From positions 14,906,979 to 14,970,978 of the forward strand of contig NW_020313005.1 of assembly GCF_003265705.1 (NCBI RefSeq): a stretch of 64,000 bases of DNA, given 5' to 3'. The stretch is from Callorhinus ursinus (lineage: Eukaryota; Chordata; Mammalia; Carnivora; Otariidae). The translations under genes and the position numbers were made by a program. This document shows, in pieces, positions 47,851-59,994 of this stretch. Positions within the stretch are counted from its first letter, which is position 1, and every line of letters starts with the position of its first letter. The notes beneath the pieces were generated by a model. That model saw nothing but the letters and a program-made list of their open reading frames with translations, was not told the origin of the DNA and did no database searches.

Positions 47851-48913
47851 CCATCTAAATCAACAAAAGTCCTATCCAAGTGTTTGTTTTTATGTGTGCT
47901 GTAGTATATTTTTTAGCAATATGAACTCCATCCTTTCTCTATAGAAGTCATTAGTCCCACTTTCTAGGAAGTTCAACCATTCCCAGGATAAACTAAAAGT
48001 ACCATGCTTTTCTATTGCTAATTCCTTAGACTCCAGAAATGAAGGACCAGAGAGATGTTTTTCAAAGGGCCATCAAGGTCTTTGTAAGGAAAGAAGAGAG
48101 AATTGTCAGTGATAGAGTAAAAGAGTTTGACTCTGAGGATACAGAAAAGAAAGATAACAAGAGGGGATTGCCAACTACCAGGAAAAAAAAAAATATGGCC
48201 TGAGAATGAAAGCCAGCCTACTGCCAGGGAGATACTGGTAGTAAAGGGCATGGGCTGGGTTGAAGGCTAGAGAAGAGGAGGGACCTTGGAGGGCCTGGAG
48301 AACAATGTCTTAAAAGACAGAAACTTTGTCATCAGCACCCCAAGGTGATATCAGAGTACACTCTGTGATTCAGGTGAGTCAAAAGGCAACCCATGACCAC
48401 CTATTAGAGATGTGAGGCTGAGCACAGCTTCTGCATTTGAGCAGGATTAAACCAAGAGAGAGAACTCCAGTGGACAGCATTACCTTTAAACCACTGCACT
48501 TTAGAACAGGGCTTTTTCAAAATGGCATAAAATAAGCTTAATTATATATTAATCATAAACTTAATTAAAAGCCACCAAATCTTAAGCAAAAACTAGCAAA
48601 TAATATATTTTGAAATTAGAATAAGTTTAAATTTATATTAAATTTTTATTTAAGTTATAGAAATTTATATTTTTAAATGTCCTTTAGAACAGCATCCAGA
48701 ATCATTAAAATCATAGGAGAAAATTAATAAAATGTGTACGAAGACTGTGCACTAAACACTATACTACAATATTGAGAAATGAAAGAAAACCAAGTTGGGC
48801 TACATAGTCCATAAATGCCAATCAAGTTCTGGTAGTGATTATGGTTTTTACATTAAAATAGTTTCATAAGATACATTTATTTTGTAAAACCATAGGTTCC
48901 ATAACATGGTTTA
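47851..48913. other. No feature recognised (1 kb)
   Basis: Nothing supported. Confidence 0.45.
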
Positions 48914-48927
48914 AAATCCCCAGCCTA

Positions 48928-49133
48928 GGGGCACCTAGGTGGCTCAGTCAGTTAAGCATCTGCTTTTTGCTCAGGTCATGATCCCAGGGTCCTGGGATAG
49001 AGCCCCCTGTCGTGCTCTCTGCTCAGTGGGGAGTCTACTCTTCCCTCTCCCTCTGCCCCTCCCCCTCTGTTTGTGCTCTGTCTCTCACTTTCTCTCTCTC
49101 TCTCAAATAAATAAAATCTTTAAAAGTAAAATG
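48928..49133 (+). mobile_element. SINEC with perfect 14-bp TSD
   Basis: 'ggcacctaggtggctcagtc', 'gctcaggtcatgatcccagg', a CTCTCTCTCTC region and AAATAAATAAAATC. AAATCCCCAGCCTA flanks it at 48914-48927 and 49134-49147. Confidence 0.95.
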
Positions 49134-49147
49134 AAATCCCCAGCCTA

Positions 49148-50669
49148 TTTAATTCAGCCTTTGGCTCCTCCTCCAGCCCACCTTATTAATTTTTATCCTT
49201 CACTAGAATATCCAGATTGCATTTCCAATTCTTTTAAAATTGCCTTGCTACAGAATACTTAATGGGATACAAAATATGAGACTCATTTACTATTGAATAA
49301 TAAGTATGTCTGGAAGTTTCTTTTGCTGCACAATCCCAAGTGTTTTATTATTACATTTTACAAAACTGAAGAGGAAAAATAAATGCTCGCAACTCTCTAA
49401 GAAAAATGTGTGATATCTACTGCTTATTTATTTAAGTTGATATGGGGATTTTAGCTCTTACAATGGGTTGAAATTTTTAATATCAACATCACCTCCAAAA
49501 GAGGGTCTGAGAAGTTTGATTCCAGAGTCAAAAAGTCTTAGTTGGGATGGACAGTGGGTGATAGAGATTCTTAGCTTTAAGTGAGGAAAAGGAATTCTTT
49601 AGAAAAAGGAAAAAGGACAGAGATTCTTGGCTTTTCCTTGCTCAGAACAACTTGGCCTGAAGGGCATTAGAATATGTGGATGGCAGGTAGAGGTTGTGAA
49701 GGTAACCCTAATACAACTGCCTCCTCCCCAGTACCACAGTCCTTCACATCTCTTGTGGCATCAGGCCTGCCTAATTTCCAGCCTCTGTATCCCTACCTCC
49801 CCTCAGGGATGAGAGACTCTATTCAACAAGGTCAACTATGGAGGAAGAGTCTCCCTGTGCAGCCACTGGATCTCACAGGCCTCTTCTCCTCTTCTGTGAT
49901 TCGTATCACCTGAGGCTGTCTCACTAATTGCTGCTCTTGGACCTATTCTAGTTTTGGGGGATTTGTACTCCATTTAATGGTCTTAATCTAGTTTAGACCA
50001 TTGATATCTGGCTGGAATATTTAAACAAGACCTTACAACAGCCCAGAGAAAACAAAAGGAACAAAACACTGTGAGTAATGAGAACCAGGTCATGGGAATC
50101 ATAAGACAGAGTTATTTTTCTTTCCCATGGGTTCCCTCCAGAATTGTCTCCCTCCCTAGCTCCCAGGCCATTTCCCATACAATGGAGAACTTTTACTACT
50201 CAGAGGTGTTCCCAAAGCAAGCTAAGGCTCTTCAAGGAGCAACCTCAAGAGAAACACAGCCTTGCTTGCAGGGATGGAGGAAATGTGTAGAGCCCTAGGG
50301 GCTACTGTTGACTGACTTATCACCAGCAGAGACCACTGCTGAACTCAACATAAGGAAAAGACAGATGCACAAACAATAATAAATGGATCTAATCCTGGAG
50401 AATACTGGAGGGAAAAATCCTAACAAAAGCATATTTAATTCCAAGCCCCTGCTCATATAAACAGCAATCCCAGTAAAACTTCTCCCTTGCTCTCCTCCCA
50501 AGCAGTACTCTGCCCCTATTCTCAACAGTCTGCATCCATTTTCAGGCCTACTGGTTGGTCCATATGCATACGTTCAGTTCTTGCATACCCCTTTTCAAAG
50601 GAGAAGATAAAATAAACAAAAAAGAGGCATTTGATATAAAAATAATTAAAACTATGCCTTTAGAATAAA
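49148..50669. other. No feature recognised (1.5 kb)
   Basis: Unique-looking DNA with no supported gene. Confidence 0.45.
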
Positions 50670-52860
50670 CTTCATTTTAATTAATAGATTTTATTTTTAG
50701 AGCAGTTTTAAGTTTACAGAAAATTGAGCAAAGGGTACAGAGAGATTCCATATACCCTCTCCCTTCCTATCACAATTTTCTGTACTACTAACACCTTGCA
50801 TTAAGGTGGTACATATGTTACAATTGATGAATAATTATAGATATATTATTATGTCTAATGTCCATAGTTTACAGTAGGGTGCACAGTTCATATTGCACAT
50901 TCTATGGTTTTGACGACTACATGATAAAAGCTATCCACCAATTATAGTTTCAAACAAAATAGCTTCACTGTTCTAAAACTCCCCTATAATACACTTCCCT
51001 CCCCCAAACCACTGGAGTCACTGACCTAAAATCTGTCTCCAGAGTTATGATTTCTCCAGAATGTCATTTGATTGGCATTATATTGTAAGTAGCCTTTCCA
51101 GATTAGTTTCTTTCACTTAGAATTATGCATTTAATGTTCTTCCATATCCTTCATAATACAACTTGTTATTATTTCTGAGTAATACTCCATTATGTGAATT
51201 AAAACTGTGTATTTACCATTCACCTATTAAGGGACATTCTGAATGCTTCCAGTTTGGGCAATTACATATAAACCTGCTGTAAATATTAATGTTTAGGGTT
51301 CTTTATGGACATAAGTTTTCAACTCATTTGAGACAATAGGTGGGTACAATATTGCTGTATTGTATGGTAAAACTATATTTAACATGGTACGAAAACTGCC
51401 AAACACTTTCAAAGTGACTACCATTTTGTTTTCCCCTGAGCAATGAATAAGAGTTCCTGCTGCTGCACATCCTCACTAGCATTTGATGTTGTCACATTTT
51501 TTTATTTAAACATTCTAAAAGGTTTGTAGTGCTATCTTAATGTTGTTTTAATTTGTAATTCTTTAAAGACAAATGATATTGAACATCTTGTTATATGTCT
51601 GTTTGCCATCTGTATATCTTCTATAGTGAGGTATTAGTTCAAATTTTTCCCACTTTTTAATTCAGTTTTCTTAAGTTTGAAGAGTTCTTTATATTTTTTG
51701 AATATAAGTATTTTATCAGGTATGTACTTTTCAAAGATTTTTTCACAATCAGTGTCTTATCTTTTCATTCTCTTAACAGTGTCTTTCACAGAGCAGAAAT
51801 TTTTAATTTTAATGAAGTCCAGTTTATCAATTTTTTTCTTTCATGGACTGTGCTTTTATCTATAAAGGCATTACCAAACTCAAAATCAACTTGATTTGCT
51901 TTTATGTTATTTTCCAGGAGTTTTATGGCTTTGTATTTTATATTTAGGCTTATGACCAATTTTGAGTTAATTTTTGTCAAAGGTCAGTGTCTAAATTTAT
52001 ATTTTGCATGCAAATATCCATTTGTCCCAGCATCATTTGTTGAAAAGACTAGCCTTTCTCCATTAAAGTGCCTTTGCTCCTTAAAGATCAGTTGACTATA
52101 TTTGTGTAGGTCTGTTTCTGGGCTATCTATTCTGTTCCATTGATCTATTTGTCTATTCTTTCACCAATAACATACTATACTGATTGTTGTAGCTTTATTG
52201 TAATTCTAGAAGTAAGATAGTGTCAGTTTTCCAATTTTGTTCTTCAAAATTGTGTTAACTGCTCTGGGCCTTTGACTTTCTACATAAACTTTAGAATCAG
52301 CTTGTCAATAACCACAAAATAGCTGCCTGAATTTTTATTGGGAAGCATTAAATCTATAGATTGAGAGGGAAAGAACTGACATCAACAATATTGTCTTCCT
52401 TCCATAAACATGGAATACGTCTCCATTTATTTGAATTTATTGATTTCTTCATATGGCTATTACAAATATTTTGTTATATTTATTCACATGTACTTAGTTT
52501 GGGGGGTCACTAATGTAAACAATAGTCTTTTTAAATTCAAGTTTCTAAGATTCATTTCTGGTATAGAAGATTTTTTATATTAACCTTGTATCCTCAACCT
52601 TGCTAGAATTACCTAGTTTCAGTAATTTCTTTTTGTGTTTGTGTTTGTGTTTATCAATTCCCTGGGATTTTCTATATATTTAATCATTTTATCTGTGAAC
52701 AAACACAGTTTTATTTCCTCTTTCCAAATATGTATGCCTTTTATGTTATTTTCTTTTCTTATTGTATTAAGTAGGACATACTGTACAATGTTGAATAAAA
52801 GTGGTCAGAGGGGACATCCTTGCCTTGTTCCTGATCTTAGGCATAAAGCCTTTACTTTCT

Positions 52861-52940
52861 GCCTACGGCCATACCACCCTAAATACGCCCGATCTCGTCT
52901 GATCTCGGAAGCTAAGCAGGGTCAGGCCTGGTTAGTACTT
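52861..52940 (+). pseudogene. 5S rRNA retropseudogene, 3'-truncated at nt 80, no poly(A)
   Basis: Eighty bases align gap-free with nucleotides 1-80 of mammalian 5S rRNA, with five substitutions (positions 2, 21, 24, 25 and 64). Block 'gatctcgtctgatctcggaa' is identical. The last 41 nt, including the C box of the internal promoter and helices needed for ribosome assembly, are absent, so this is not a functional rRNA gene. It has no A tail. CTTTACTTTCT occurs directly before (52850-52860) and overlaps the end (52938-52948), consistent with a target-site duplication. It sits inside the ORF2 of old L1 'A'. Confidence 0.93.
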
Positions 52941-53687
52941 TACTTTCTCACCATTAAGCATAATGTCATCTGTAAGTTTTTGCAGAATGGTCTCCATCAA
53001 TTGAGGAATTCTTCCATTCTTAGTTTTCTCAGTGCCCCCCTTTTTTTTATCATGAATGGGTGCTGAATTTGTCAAATAATGTTCTTGTCAATCTTGTAGT
53101 TTGATATGATTGTATGATTTTTCTTCTTTAGATAGTTGAAGTGATGGATTCCAATAATTGATTTTTGAATATTGAACCAGCACCACACATGTAGGATAAA
53201 TCATATTTGGTCATGGAGTATATTTTTAATACACGGTTTGATTCATTTTGCTGATATGTTGTTGAGTATTTTTTCATGTGTATGCATGAGAGATATGTGG
53301 TTTTCCTTTCTTTTAATGTCTTTGTATTAGGAATGTTGCTCATAGAATGAATTATTTCCTCTGCCTTTATTTTCTGGGGTAGATTTTACAAAATTGGAAT
53401 AATTTTTTTAAATGTTTGAAAGAATTTACCCGTGAATGCATCTGGGTCTGGTGCTTTCTATTTTGGAATGTTATTAATTATTGGTGTAATTTTTTATAGA
53501 TATAAACCTATTCAGATTATCTGTTTTCCTTTGTGAGTTTTGATAGATTGTGTTTTGCAAGGAATTGGTCCATTTCATCTAATCAAACCGGTGGGCAAAG
53601 AGTTGTTCATAATATTCCTTCATTATCCATGCCATCAGTAGTAATGTCCCTTTTTCATTTCTGATGTTAGTAATTTCTGTTCTTTCT

Positions 53688-53741
53688 TTCTTTCTTTATC
53701 TTTTTCTTTCTTTCTTTCTTTCTTGCTTGCTTGCTTGCTTG

Positions 53742-53783
<42 letters not shown>

Positions 53784-53784
53784 C
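53688..53784. repeat. (TTTC)n microsatellite with TTGC variant block
   Basis: TTTC units with an internal run of TTGC/CTTG units at about 53722-53742. Low-complexity frames of KERKKE or FFLSFF type arise from it and are not genes. Confidence 0.97.
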
Positions 53785-53846
53785 TCTTTTTTTGGTTATC
53801 CTGGGTTGAGATTTATCAATCATTTTTTGTACTTTATGTTCTGATG

Positions 53847-54749
53847 TTTAATTTATTTATTTTTATTATATAAGTTTCAGGTGTGCAGCATAATTTTACA
53901 TCTGTATACACAACAAAGTGATCACCTGCAAAAGTCTAGTTACCATCCATCACCCTACAATTGACCACCTTCACCTATTTTGCTTACCCCTCAACCCCTG
54001 ATCTATTCTTTGTATCTATGAGTTTATTTTTGTTTTTTAATTATTTGTTCACTCTTTTAGATTCCATATATGAATAAAGCCATAGAGTTCTGTACTTTCT
54101 CCTTCTGATTTATTTCACTTAGCATAATACCTTCAAGGTCTATCCATGTTATTGCAAATGGCAAGATTTCATTCTTTATTTATGGCTTAGTAGTTTTCCA
54201 CTGTGTGTGTGTGTGTGTGTGCATGCTAGCTATATATCTATCCAACTATCTATCTATCTATAATCTATCATCTATTATTTATTTATCTATCCCATCTTCT
54301 TTACCCATTCATCCATTCATAGACATTTAGATTGTTTCCATATATTGGCTACTATAAATAATTCTGTAATTAACAGAGGAGTTCAAATATCTTTTTGATA
54401 TAATGTTTTTGTATTCTTTAGGTAAATACGCAGTAGTTGAACATACAAATTGATCATACAACAGTTCTATCCTTAGTTTTTTGAGGATGCTTCCTACTGT
54501 TTTCCGTAGTAGTTGCACCAAATTACAATCCCATCAACAGTGTACAAGGGTTCCATTTTCTCTACATCCTCTCTTTTTTTGTCTCTTTATTAATGGCCAT
54601 TCTAACAGTTGTGAGGTGATATTTCACTGGACTTTTGATTTGCATTTCACTAATAATTAGTGATATCAAACATTTTTTTATGTGCCTGTTGGGCATCTGT
54701 AGGTTTTCTTTGGAAAAAAATGTGTATTCAGTTCTTCTCCCCATTTTTT
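53847..54749 (-). repeat. Old L1 'B' (L1MA-like), left part
   Basis: A 3' UTR start ('tataagtttcaggtgtgcag', 'tacacaacaaagtgatcacc') leads into the reverse-strand ORF2 C-terminal region ('cttcctactgttttccgtag', 'ttttatgtgcctgttgggca'). It is interrupted at 54733-54749 by the younger L1 and resumes at 61065. Confidence 0.8.
54203..54290. repeat. (TG)n and (CTAT)n simple repeats
   Basis: A TG run at about 54203-54220, then CTAT/ATCT units to about 54290, replacing part of L1 B. Confidence 0.9.
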
Positions 54750-55239
54750 TTATTTTTTATTTTAATTTTTTTATTGTTATGTTCATCACCATATATGACA
54801 TCATTAGTTTGTGATGTAGTGTTTCATGATTCATTGTTTGTGCATAACACCCAGTGCTCCATGTAGAATGTGCCCTCTTTAATACCCATCACCAGGCTAA
54901 CCCATCCCGCTACCTCCTCCCCTCTAGAACCCTCAGTTTGTTTTTCAGTCCATCATCTCTCATGGTTCGTCTCCCCCTCTGACTTAATCCCCTTTATTCT
55001 TCCCCTCCTGCTATCTTCTTCTTTTTCTTTTTTCTTAACATATGTTGCATTATTTGTTTCAGAAGTACAGATCTGTGATTCAACAGTCTTGCAAAGTTCA
55101 CAGCTCTCACCATAGCACATACCATCCCCAGTGTCTATCACCCAGCCGCCCCATCCCTCCCACCCCCCACCACTCCAGCAAACCTCAGTTTGTTTCCTGA
55201 GATTAAGAATTGCTCATATCAGTGAGGTCATATGATACA

Positions 55240-58200
55240 TGTCTTTCTCTGATTGACTTACTTAACTCAGCATAACACCCTCTAGTTCCAACCACATCAT
55301 TGCAAATGGCAAGATCTCATTCATTTTGATGGCTGCATAATATTCCATGGTGAATATATACCACATCTTCTTTAGGTCTTTCAAACATTTGGAGTCAATT
55401 TTTGTGTGTGGTGTAAGGAAATGGTCCAGTTTCATTCTTCTGCATGTGGCTGTCCAATTTTCCCAACACAATTTGTTGAAGAGATTGTCTTTTGCCATTG
55501 GATATTCTTTCCTGCTTTGTCAAAGATAAGTTGACCATAGAGTTGAGGGTCCATTTCTGGGCTCTCTATTCTGTTCCATTGATCTACGTGTCTGTTTTTG
55601 TGCCAGTACCATACTGCCTTGATGATGACAGCTTTGTAATAGAGCTGGAAGTCCGGAATTGTGATGCCGCCAGCTTTGGTTTTCTTTTTCAAGATTCCTC
55701 TGGTAATTCGGGGTCTCTTCTGGTTCCATACAAATTTTAGGATTATTTGTTCCATTTCTTTGAAAAAAGTGGATGGTATTTTGATGGGGATTGCAATGAA
55801 TGTGTAGATTGCTCTAGGTAGCATGGACATCTTCACAATGTTGGTTCTCCCAATCCATGAGCATGGAACGTTTTTCCATTTCTTTGTGTCTTCTTCAATT
55901 TCTTTCATGAGTATTTTATAGTTCTGAGTACAGATCCTTTGCCTCTTTGGTTAAATTTATTCCTAGGTGTCTTATGGTTTTGAGTGCAATTGTAAATGGG
56001 ATCGAATCCTTGATTTGTCTCTCTTCTGTCTTGTTGTTGGTGTATAGGAATGCCACTGATTTCTGTGCACTGATTTTATATCCTGCTACATTACTGAATT
56101 CCTGTATGAGTTCTAGCAGTTTTGGGGTGGAGTCTTTTGGGTTTTCCACATACAGTATCATATCATCTGCAAAGAGTGAGAGTTTGACTTCCTCCTTGCC
56201 GATTTGGATGCCTTGGATTTCTTTTTGTTGTCTGATTGCTATGGCTAGGACTTCTAATACTATGTTGAAGAGCAGTGGTGAGAGTGGACATCCCTGCCGC
56301 ATTCCTGACCTTAGGGGAAAAGCTCTCGGCTTTTCCCCATTGAGAATGATATTCGCTGTAGGTTTTTCACAGATGGCTTTTATGATATTGAGGTAGGTAC
56401 CCTCTATCCCTATACTCTGAAGAGTTTTGATCAAGAAGGGATGCTGTACTTTGTCAAATGCTTTTTCTGCATCTATTGAGAGGATCATATAATTCTTGCA
56501 CTTTCTTTTGTTAATGTATTGTATCACGTTGATTGATTTGCAAATGTTGAACCAGACTTGCAGCCCAGGGATAAATCCCACTTGGTCGTGGTGAATAATC
56601 CTTTTAATGTACTGTTCGATTCTATTGGCTAGTATTTTGGTGAGAATTTTTGCATCCATGTTCATCAAGGATATTGGACTGTAATTCTCCTTTTTCACGA
56701 GGTCTTTTTCTGGTTCAGGGATCAAGGTAATGCTGGCCTCATAAAACGAGTTTGAAAGTTTTCCTTCCATTTCTATTTTTTGGAACAGTTTCAGGAGAAT
56801 AGATATTAATTCTTTTAAATGTCTGATAGAATTCCCCTGGGTAGCCATCTGGCCCTGGGCTTTTGTTTCGTGGGAGAATTTTGATGACTGCTTCAATTTC
56901 CTTAGTGGTTATAGGTCTGTTCAGGTTTTCTATTTCTTCCTGGTTCAGTTTGGTAGTTGATACATCTCTAGGAATGCACCCATTTCTTCCAGGTTATCTA
57001 ATTTGCTGGCATAGAGTTGCTCATAATATGTTCTTATAATTGTTTGTATTTCTTTGGTGTTGGTTGTGATCTCTCCTCTTTCATTCATAATTTTGTTGAT
57101 TTGGGTCCTTTCTCTTTTCTTTTTGATCAGTCTGGCCAGGGGTTTATCAATTTTGTTAATTCTTTCAAAGAACCAGCTCCTAGTTTTGTTGATCTGTTCT
57201 ACTGTTCTTTTGGTTGCTAGTTCATTGATTTCTGCTCTGATCTTTATTGTTTCTCTTCTCCTGCTGTGTTTAGGCTTTATTTGCTGTTCTTTCTCCAGCT
57301 CCTTTAGGTGTAGGGTTAGGTTGTGTATTCGAGACCTTTCTTGTTTGCTGAGAAAGGCTTGTATTGCTATATACTTTCCTCTCAGGACTGCCTTTGCTGT
57401 ATCCCAAAGATTTTGAACAGTTGTGTTTTCATTTGCATTGGTTTCCATGAAATTTTTAAATTCTTCTTTAATTTCCTGGTTGACCCATTCATTCTTTAGT
57501 AGGATGTTCTTTAGCCTCCATGTATTTGAGTTCTTTCCGACTTTCCTCCTGTGATTCAGTTCTAGTTTCAAAGCATTGTGGTCTGAAAATATGCAGGGAA
57601 TGATCCCAATCTTTTGGCACCAGTTGAGACCTGATTTGTGACCTAGGATGTGATCAATTCTGGAGAATGTTCCCTGGGCACTAGACAAGAATGTGTATTC
57701 CGTTGCTTTGGGATGGAATATTCTGAATATGTCTGTGAAGTCCATTCGGTCCAGTGTTTCATTTAAAGTCTTTATTTCCTTGTTGATCTTTTGCTTAGAT
57801 GATCTGTCCGTTTCAGTCAGGGGGGTGTTAAAGTCCCCCACTATTATTGCACTATTGTCAATGTGTTTCTTTGCTTTTGTTATTAATTGCCTTATATAAT
57901 TGGCTGCTCCCACGTTAGGGGCATAGATGTTTACAATTGTTAGGTCTTCTTGTTGGATAGACTCTTTAAGTAGGATATAGTGTCCTTCCTCATCTCTTAT
58001 TACAGTCTTTGTTTTAAAATCTAATTTGTCTGATATAAGGATTGCCACCCCAGCTTTCTTTTGGTGTCCATTAGCATGGTAAATGGTTTTCCATCCCCTC
58101 ACTTTCAATATGAGGGTGACTTTGGGTCTAATATGAGTCTCTTGCAGACAGAATATTGATGGATCTTGTTTTTTAATCCAATCCAATCAATTTAATCCAA

Positions 58201-58278
58201 TAGCCTATGTCTTTTGATTGGGGCATTTAGCCCATTTACATTCAGGGTAACTATTGAAAGGTATGAATTTAGTGCCAT
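55240..58278 (-). pseudogene. L1 ORF2 of copy 2, long open blocks, frameshifted and internally deleted
   Basis: A 413-codon block (58186-56945) covers the endonuclease domain, with [13 protein letters not shown] and [10 protein letters not shown] motifs. A 326-codon block (56896-55916) covers the reverse transcriptase, with the FADD active-site motif. A 158-codon block (55908-55432) continues downstream. The start codon at 58278 is separated from the first block by a short AATCCAAT-type insertion at about 58177-58196 that shifts the frame. The C-terminal region including the cysteine motif is removed by the deletion at about 55372. The blocks are clearly better preserved than in copy 1. Confidence 0.93.
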
Positions 58279-58359
58279 TGTATTGCCTGTAAGGTGACTG
58301 TTATTGTATATTGTCTCTGTTCCTTTCTGATCTATGCTGCTTTTAGGCTCTCTCTTTGC

Positions 58360-59271
58360 TTAGAGGACCCCTTTCAATATTTCTTGGAGGGCTGGTTTCG
58401 TGTTTGCAAATTCCTTTAGTTTTTGTTTGTCCTGGAAGCTTTTTATCTCTCCTTCTCTTTTCAATGACAGCCTAGCTGGATATAGTATTCTTGGCTGCAT
58501 ATTTTTCTCGTTTCACTAAACGAGAAAATATGTCTCTGAAGATATCTGAAGATATCTTGCCAGTCCTTTCTGGCCTGCCAGGTCTCTGTGGATAGGTCTG
58601 TTGCCAATCTAATGTTTCTACTATTGTAGGTTACATATCTCTTCTCCCGAGCTGCTTTCAGGATTTTCTCTTTGTCTCTGAGACTCGTAAGTTTTACTAT
58701 TAGATTCGGGGTGTTGACCTATTTTTATTGATTTTGAGAGGGGTTCTCTGTGCCTCCTGGATTTTGATGCCTGTTTCCTTCCCCACATTAGGGAAGTTCT
58801 CTGCTATTATTTGCTCCAATATACCTCTGCCCCTCTCTCTCTTTCTTCTTCTTCTGGGATCCCAATTATTCTAATGTTGTTTCGTCTTATCGTATCACTT
58901 ATCTCTCGAATTCTGCCCTCGTGATCCTGTAGTTGTTTCTCTCTCTTTTTCTCAGCCTCTTTATTTTCCATCATTTGGTCTTCTATTCGCTGATTCTCTC
59001 TTCTGCCTCATTTATCCTAGCAGTTAGTGCCCCCATTTTAATTGCACCTCATCAATAGCCTTTTTGATTTCGACTTGGTTAGATTTTGGTTCTTTTATTT
59101 CTCCAGAAAGCATTTCTCTATTAACTTCCACGCTTTTTTCAAGCCTAGCTTGTATCTTTAAAGTCATGATTCTGACCTCTAGGTCTGACATCGTACTAAT
59201 GTCCGTATTGAGTAGGTCCTTGGCTGACGGTACTACCTCTTGTTCTTTTTGCTGAGGTGATTTTTTTTCAT
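58360..59271 (-). pseudogene. L1 ORF1 of copy 2
   Basis: The start codon lies at 59271 and the TAA at 58360, by analogy with copy 1. Frameshifts and a hairpin insertion at 58498-58532 disrupt the C-terminal domain. No open stretch above about 60 codons remains on this strand. Confidence 0.8.
58498..58532. repeat. Hairpin (inverted repeat) unique to copy 2
   Basis: The left arm CATATTTTTCTCGTTT, loop CACT and right arm AAACGAGAAAATATG pair almost perfectly (one extra T). At the same place copy 1 (18836-18860) has a normal, non-palindromic sequence. A tandem GAAGATATCT pair follows at 58538-58557. Confidence 0.9.
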
Positions 59272-59470
59272 CTTGTCATTTTGTGCAGAGGAGAATAGAT
59301 GAATGAGAGAACAAAATGCTAACAGGTTAACAATGTGCCCAGCAAATATACTGTATACAAATTAGAAAAGACCTGAAACCAGGGGAAAAGAAAGGGAAAG
59401 AAAGAGGAAAAAAAAGATAAAAACAAAAACAGAACAATACAAAAAAAGCAGAATATGATCAAATATGATC

Positions 59471-59935
59471 AGGCTGGTGCATAGATCAGTGCCACACACT
59501 AGATTTTGGGCTTATTTTGGTCTGTTAGAAAAAAATGCCTCCTAAAATTTTAAAGGAAGAAAGACATATATGTACAAAATAAGGGTTGATAAATGAAGGG
59601 ATGGAAGATGACTGTAAAGATGAAAATTATAAAAGATTTTATAAAAGGAATTGATAAGATAAGAAGTTGTTGGAAAAAAGAAAGAGGATTTAAAAAAGAA
59701 AGAGAAAAATGTGATCAGGCAGGAGACTAGAACAAAGCCGTACACTAGTGATTTAGGGTATATTTTTATCTGTTAGAAGAAACTGTATCTCAAAATTTTA
59801 GGAGAGAACAACTTATATATATATGTCAAAAATAAGGGTAACTACTATGAAGGGATAAAATATGACTCTAAAAATGAAAAATAAAAAGTGTTTTTTTTTT
59901 AAAAAGTGATTGATAAGATGTTGGTTGAAAAAGGG
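59471..59935 (-). repeat. Internal tandem duplication in L1 5' UTR (copy 2)
   Basis: This is the counterpart of 19783-20270. Units start 'aggctggtgcatagatcagt' (59470) and 'aggcaggagactagaacaaa' (59716), each with the 'tctgttagaa', 'aaaattttaaag/agga' and 'ttgataag' blocks in the same order. Confidence 0.7.
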
Positions 59936-59994
59936 AAAAAGAAAAATTAAAAAAAAAACAGTTTAAAAAATTAACTTTGATGAACTAATGAATC

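Larger units (their letters stand above)
50670..53846 (-). repeat. Old L1 'A', 3' UTR and ORF2
   Basis: The 3' UTR lies at the left ('gagcagttttaagtttacag', 'ggtacagagagattccatat'). Then comes reverse-strand ORF2 from the C-terminus towards the reverse transcriptase ('gcatcatttgttgaaaagac', 'ttgccttgttcctgatctta', 'aatttacccgtgaatgcatc'). It is heavily decayed. It hosts a 5S rRNA copy at 52861 and a (TTTC)n tract, and is cut at its right by L1 'B'. Confidence 0.8.

Noticed and set aside
52861..52940. Functional 5S rRNA gene
   Set aside because: Only 80 of about 121 nt are present, the C box and 3' helices are missing, and no T-run terminator follows. It lies in an L1 with a target-site-like repeat.
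52635..53066. 143-codon plus-strand frame
   Set aside because: It reads antisense through old L1 A and straight through the 5S rRNA copy, with no conserved domain.
55947..56396. 149-codon plus-strand frame
   Set aside because: Exact antisense shadow of the L1 reverse-transcriptase block of copy 2.
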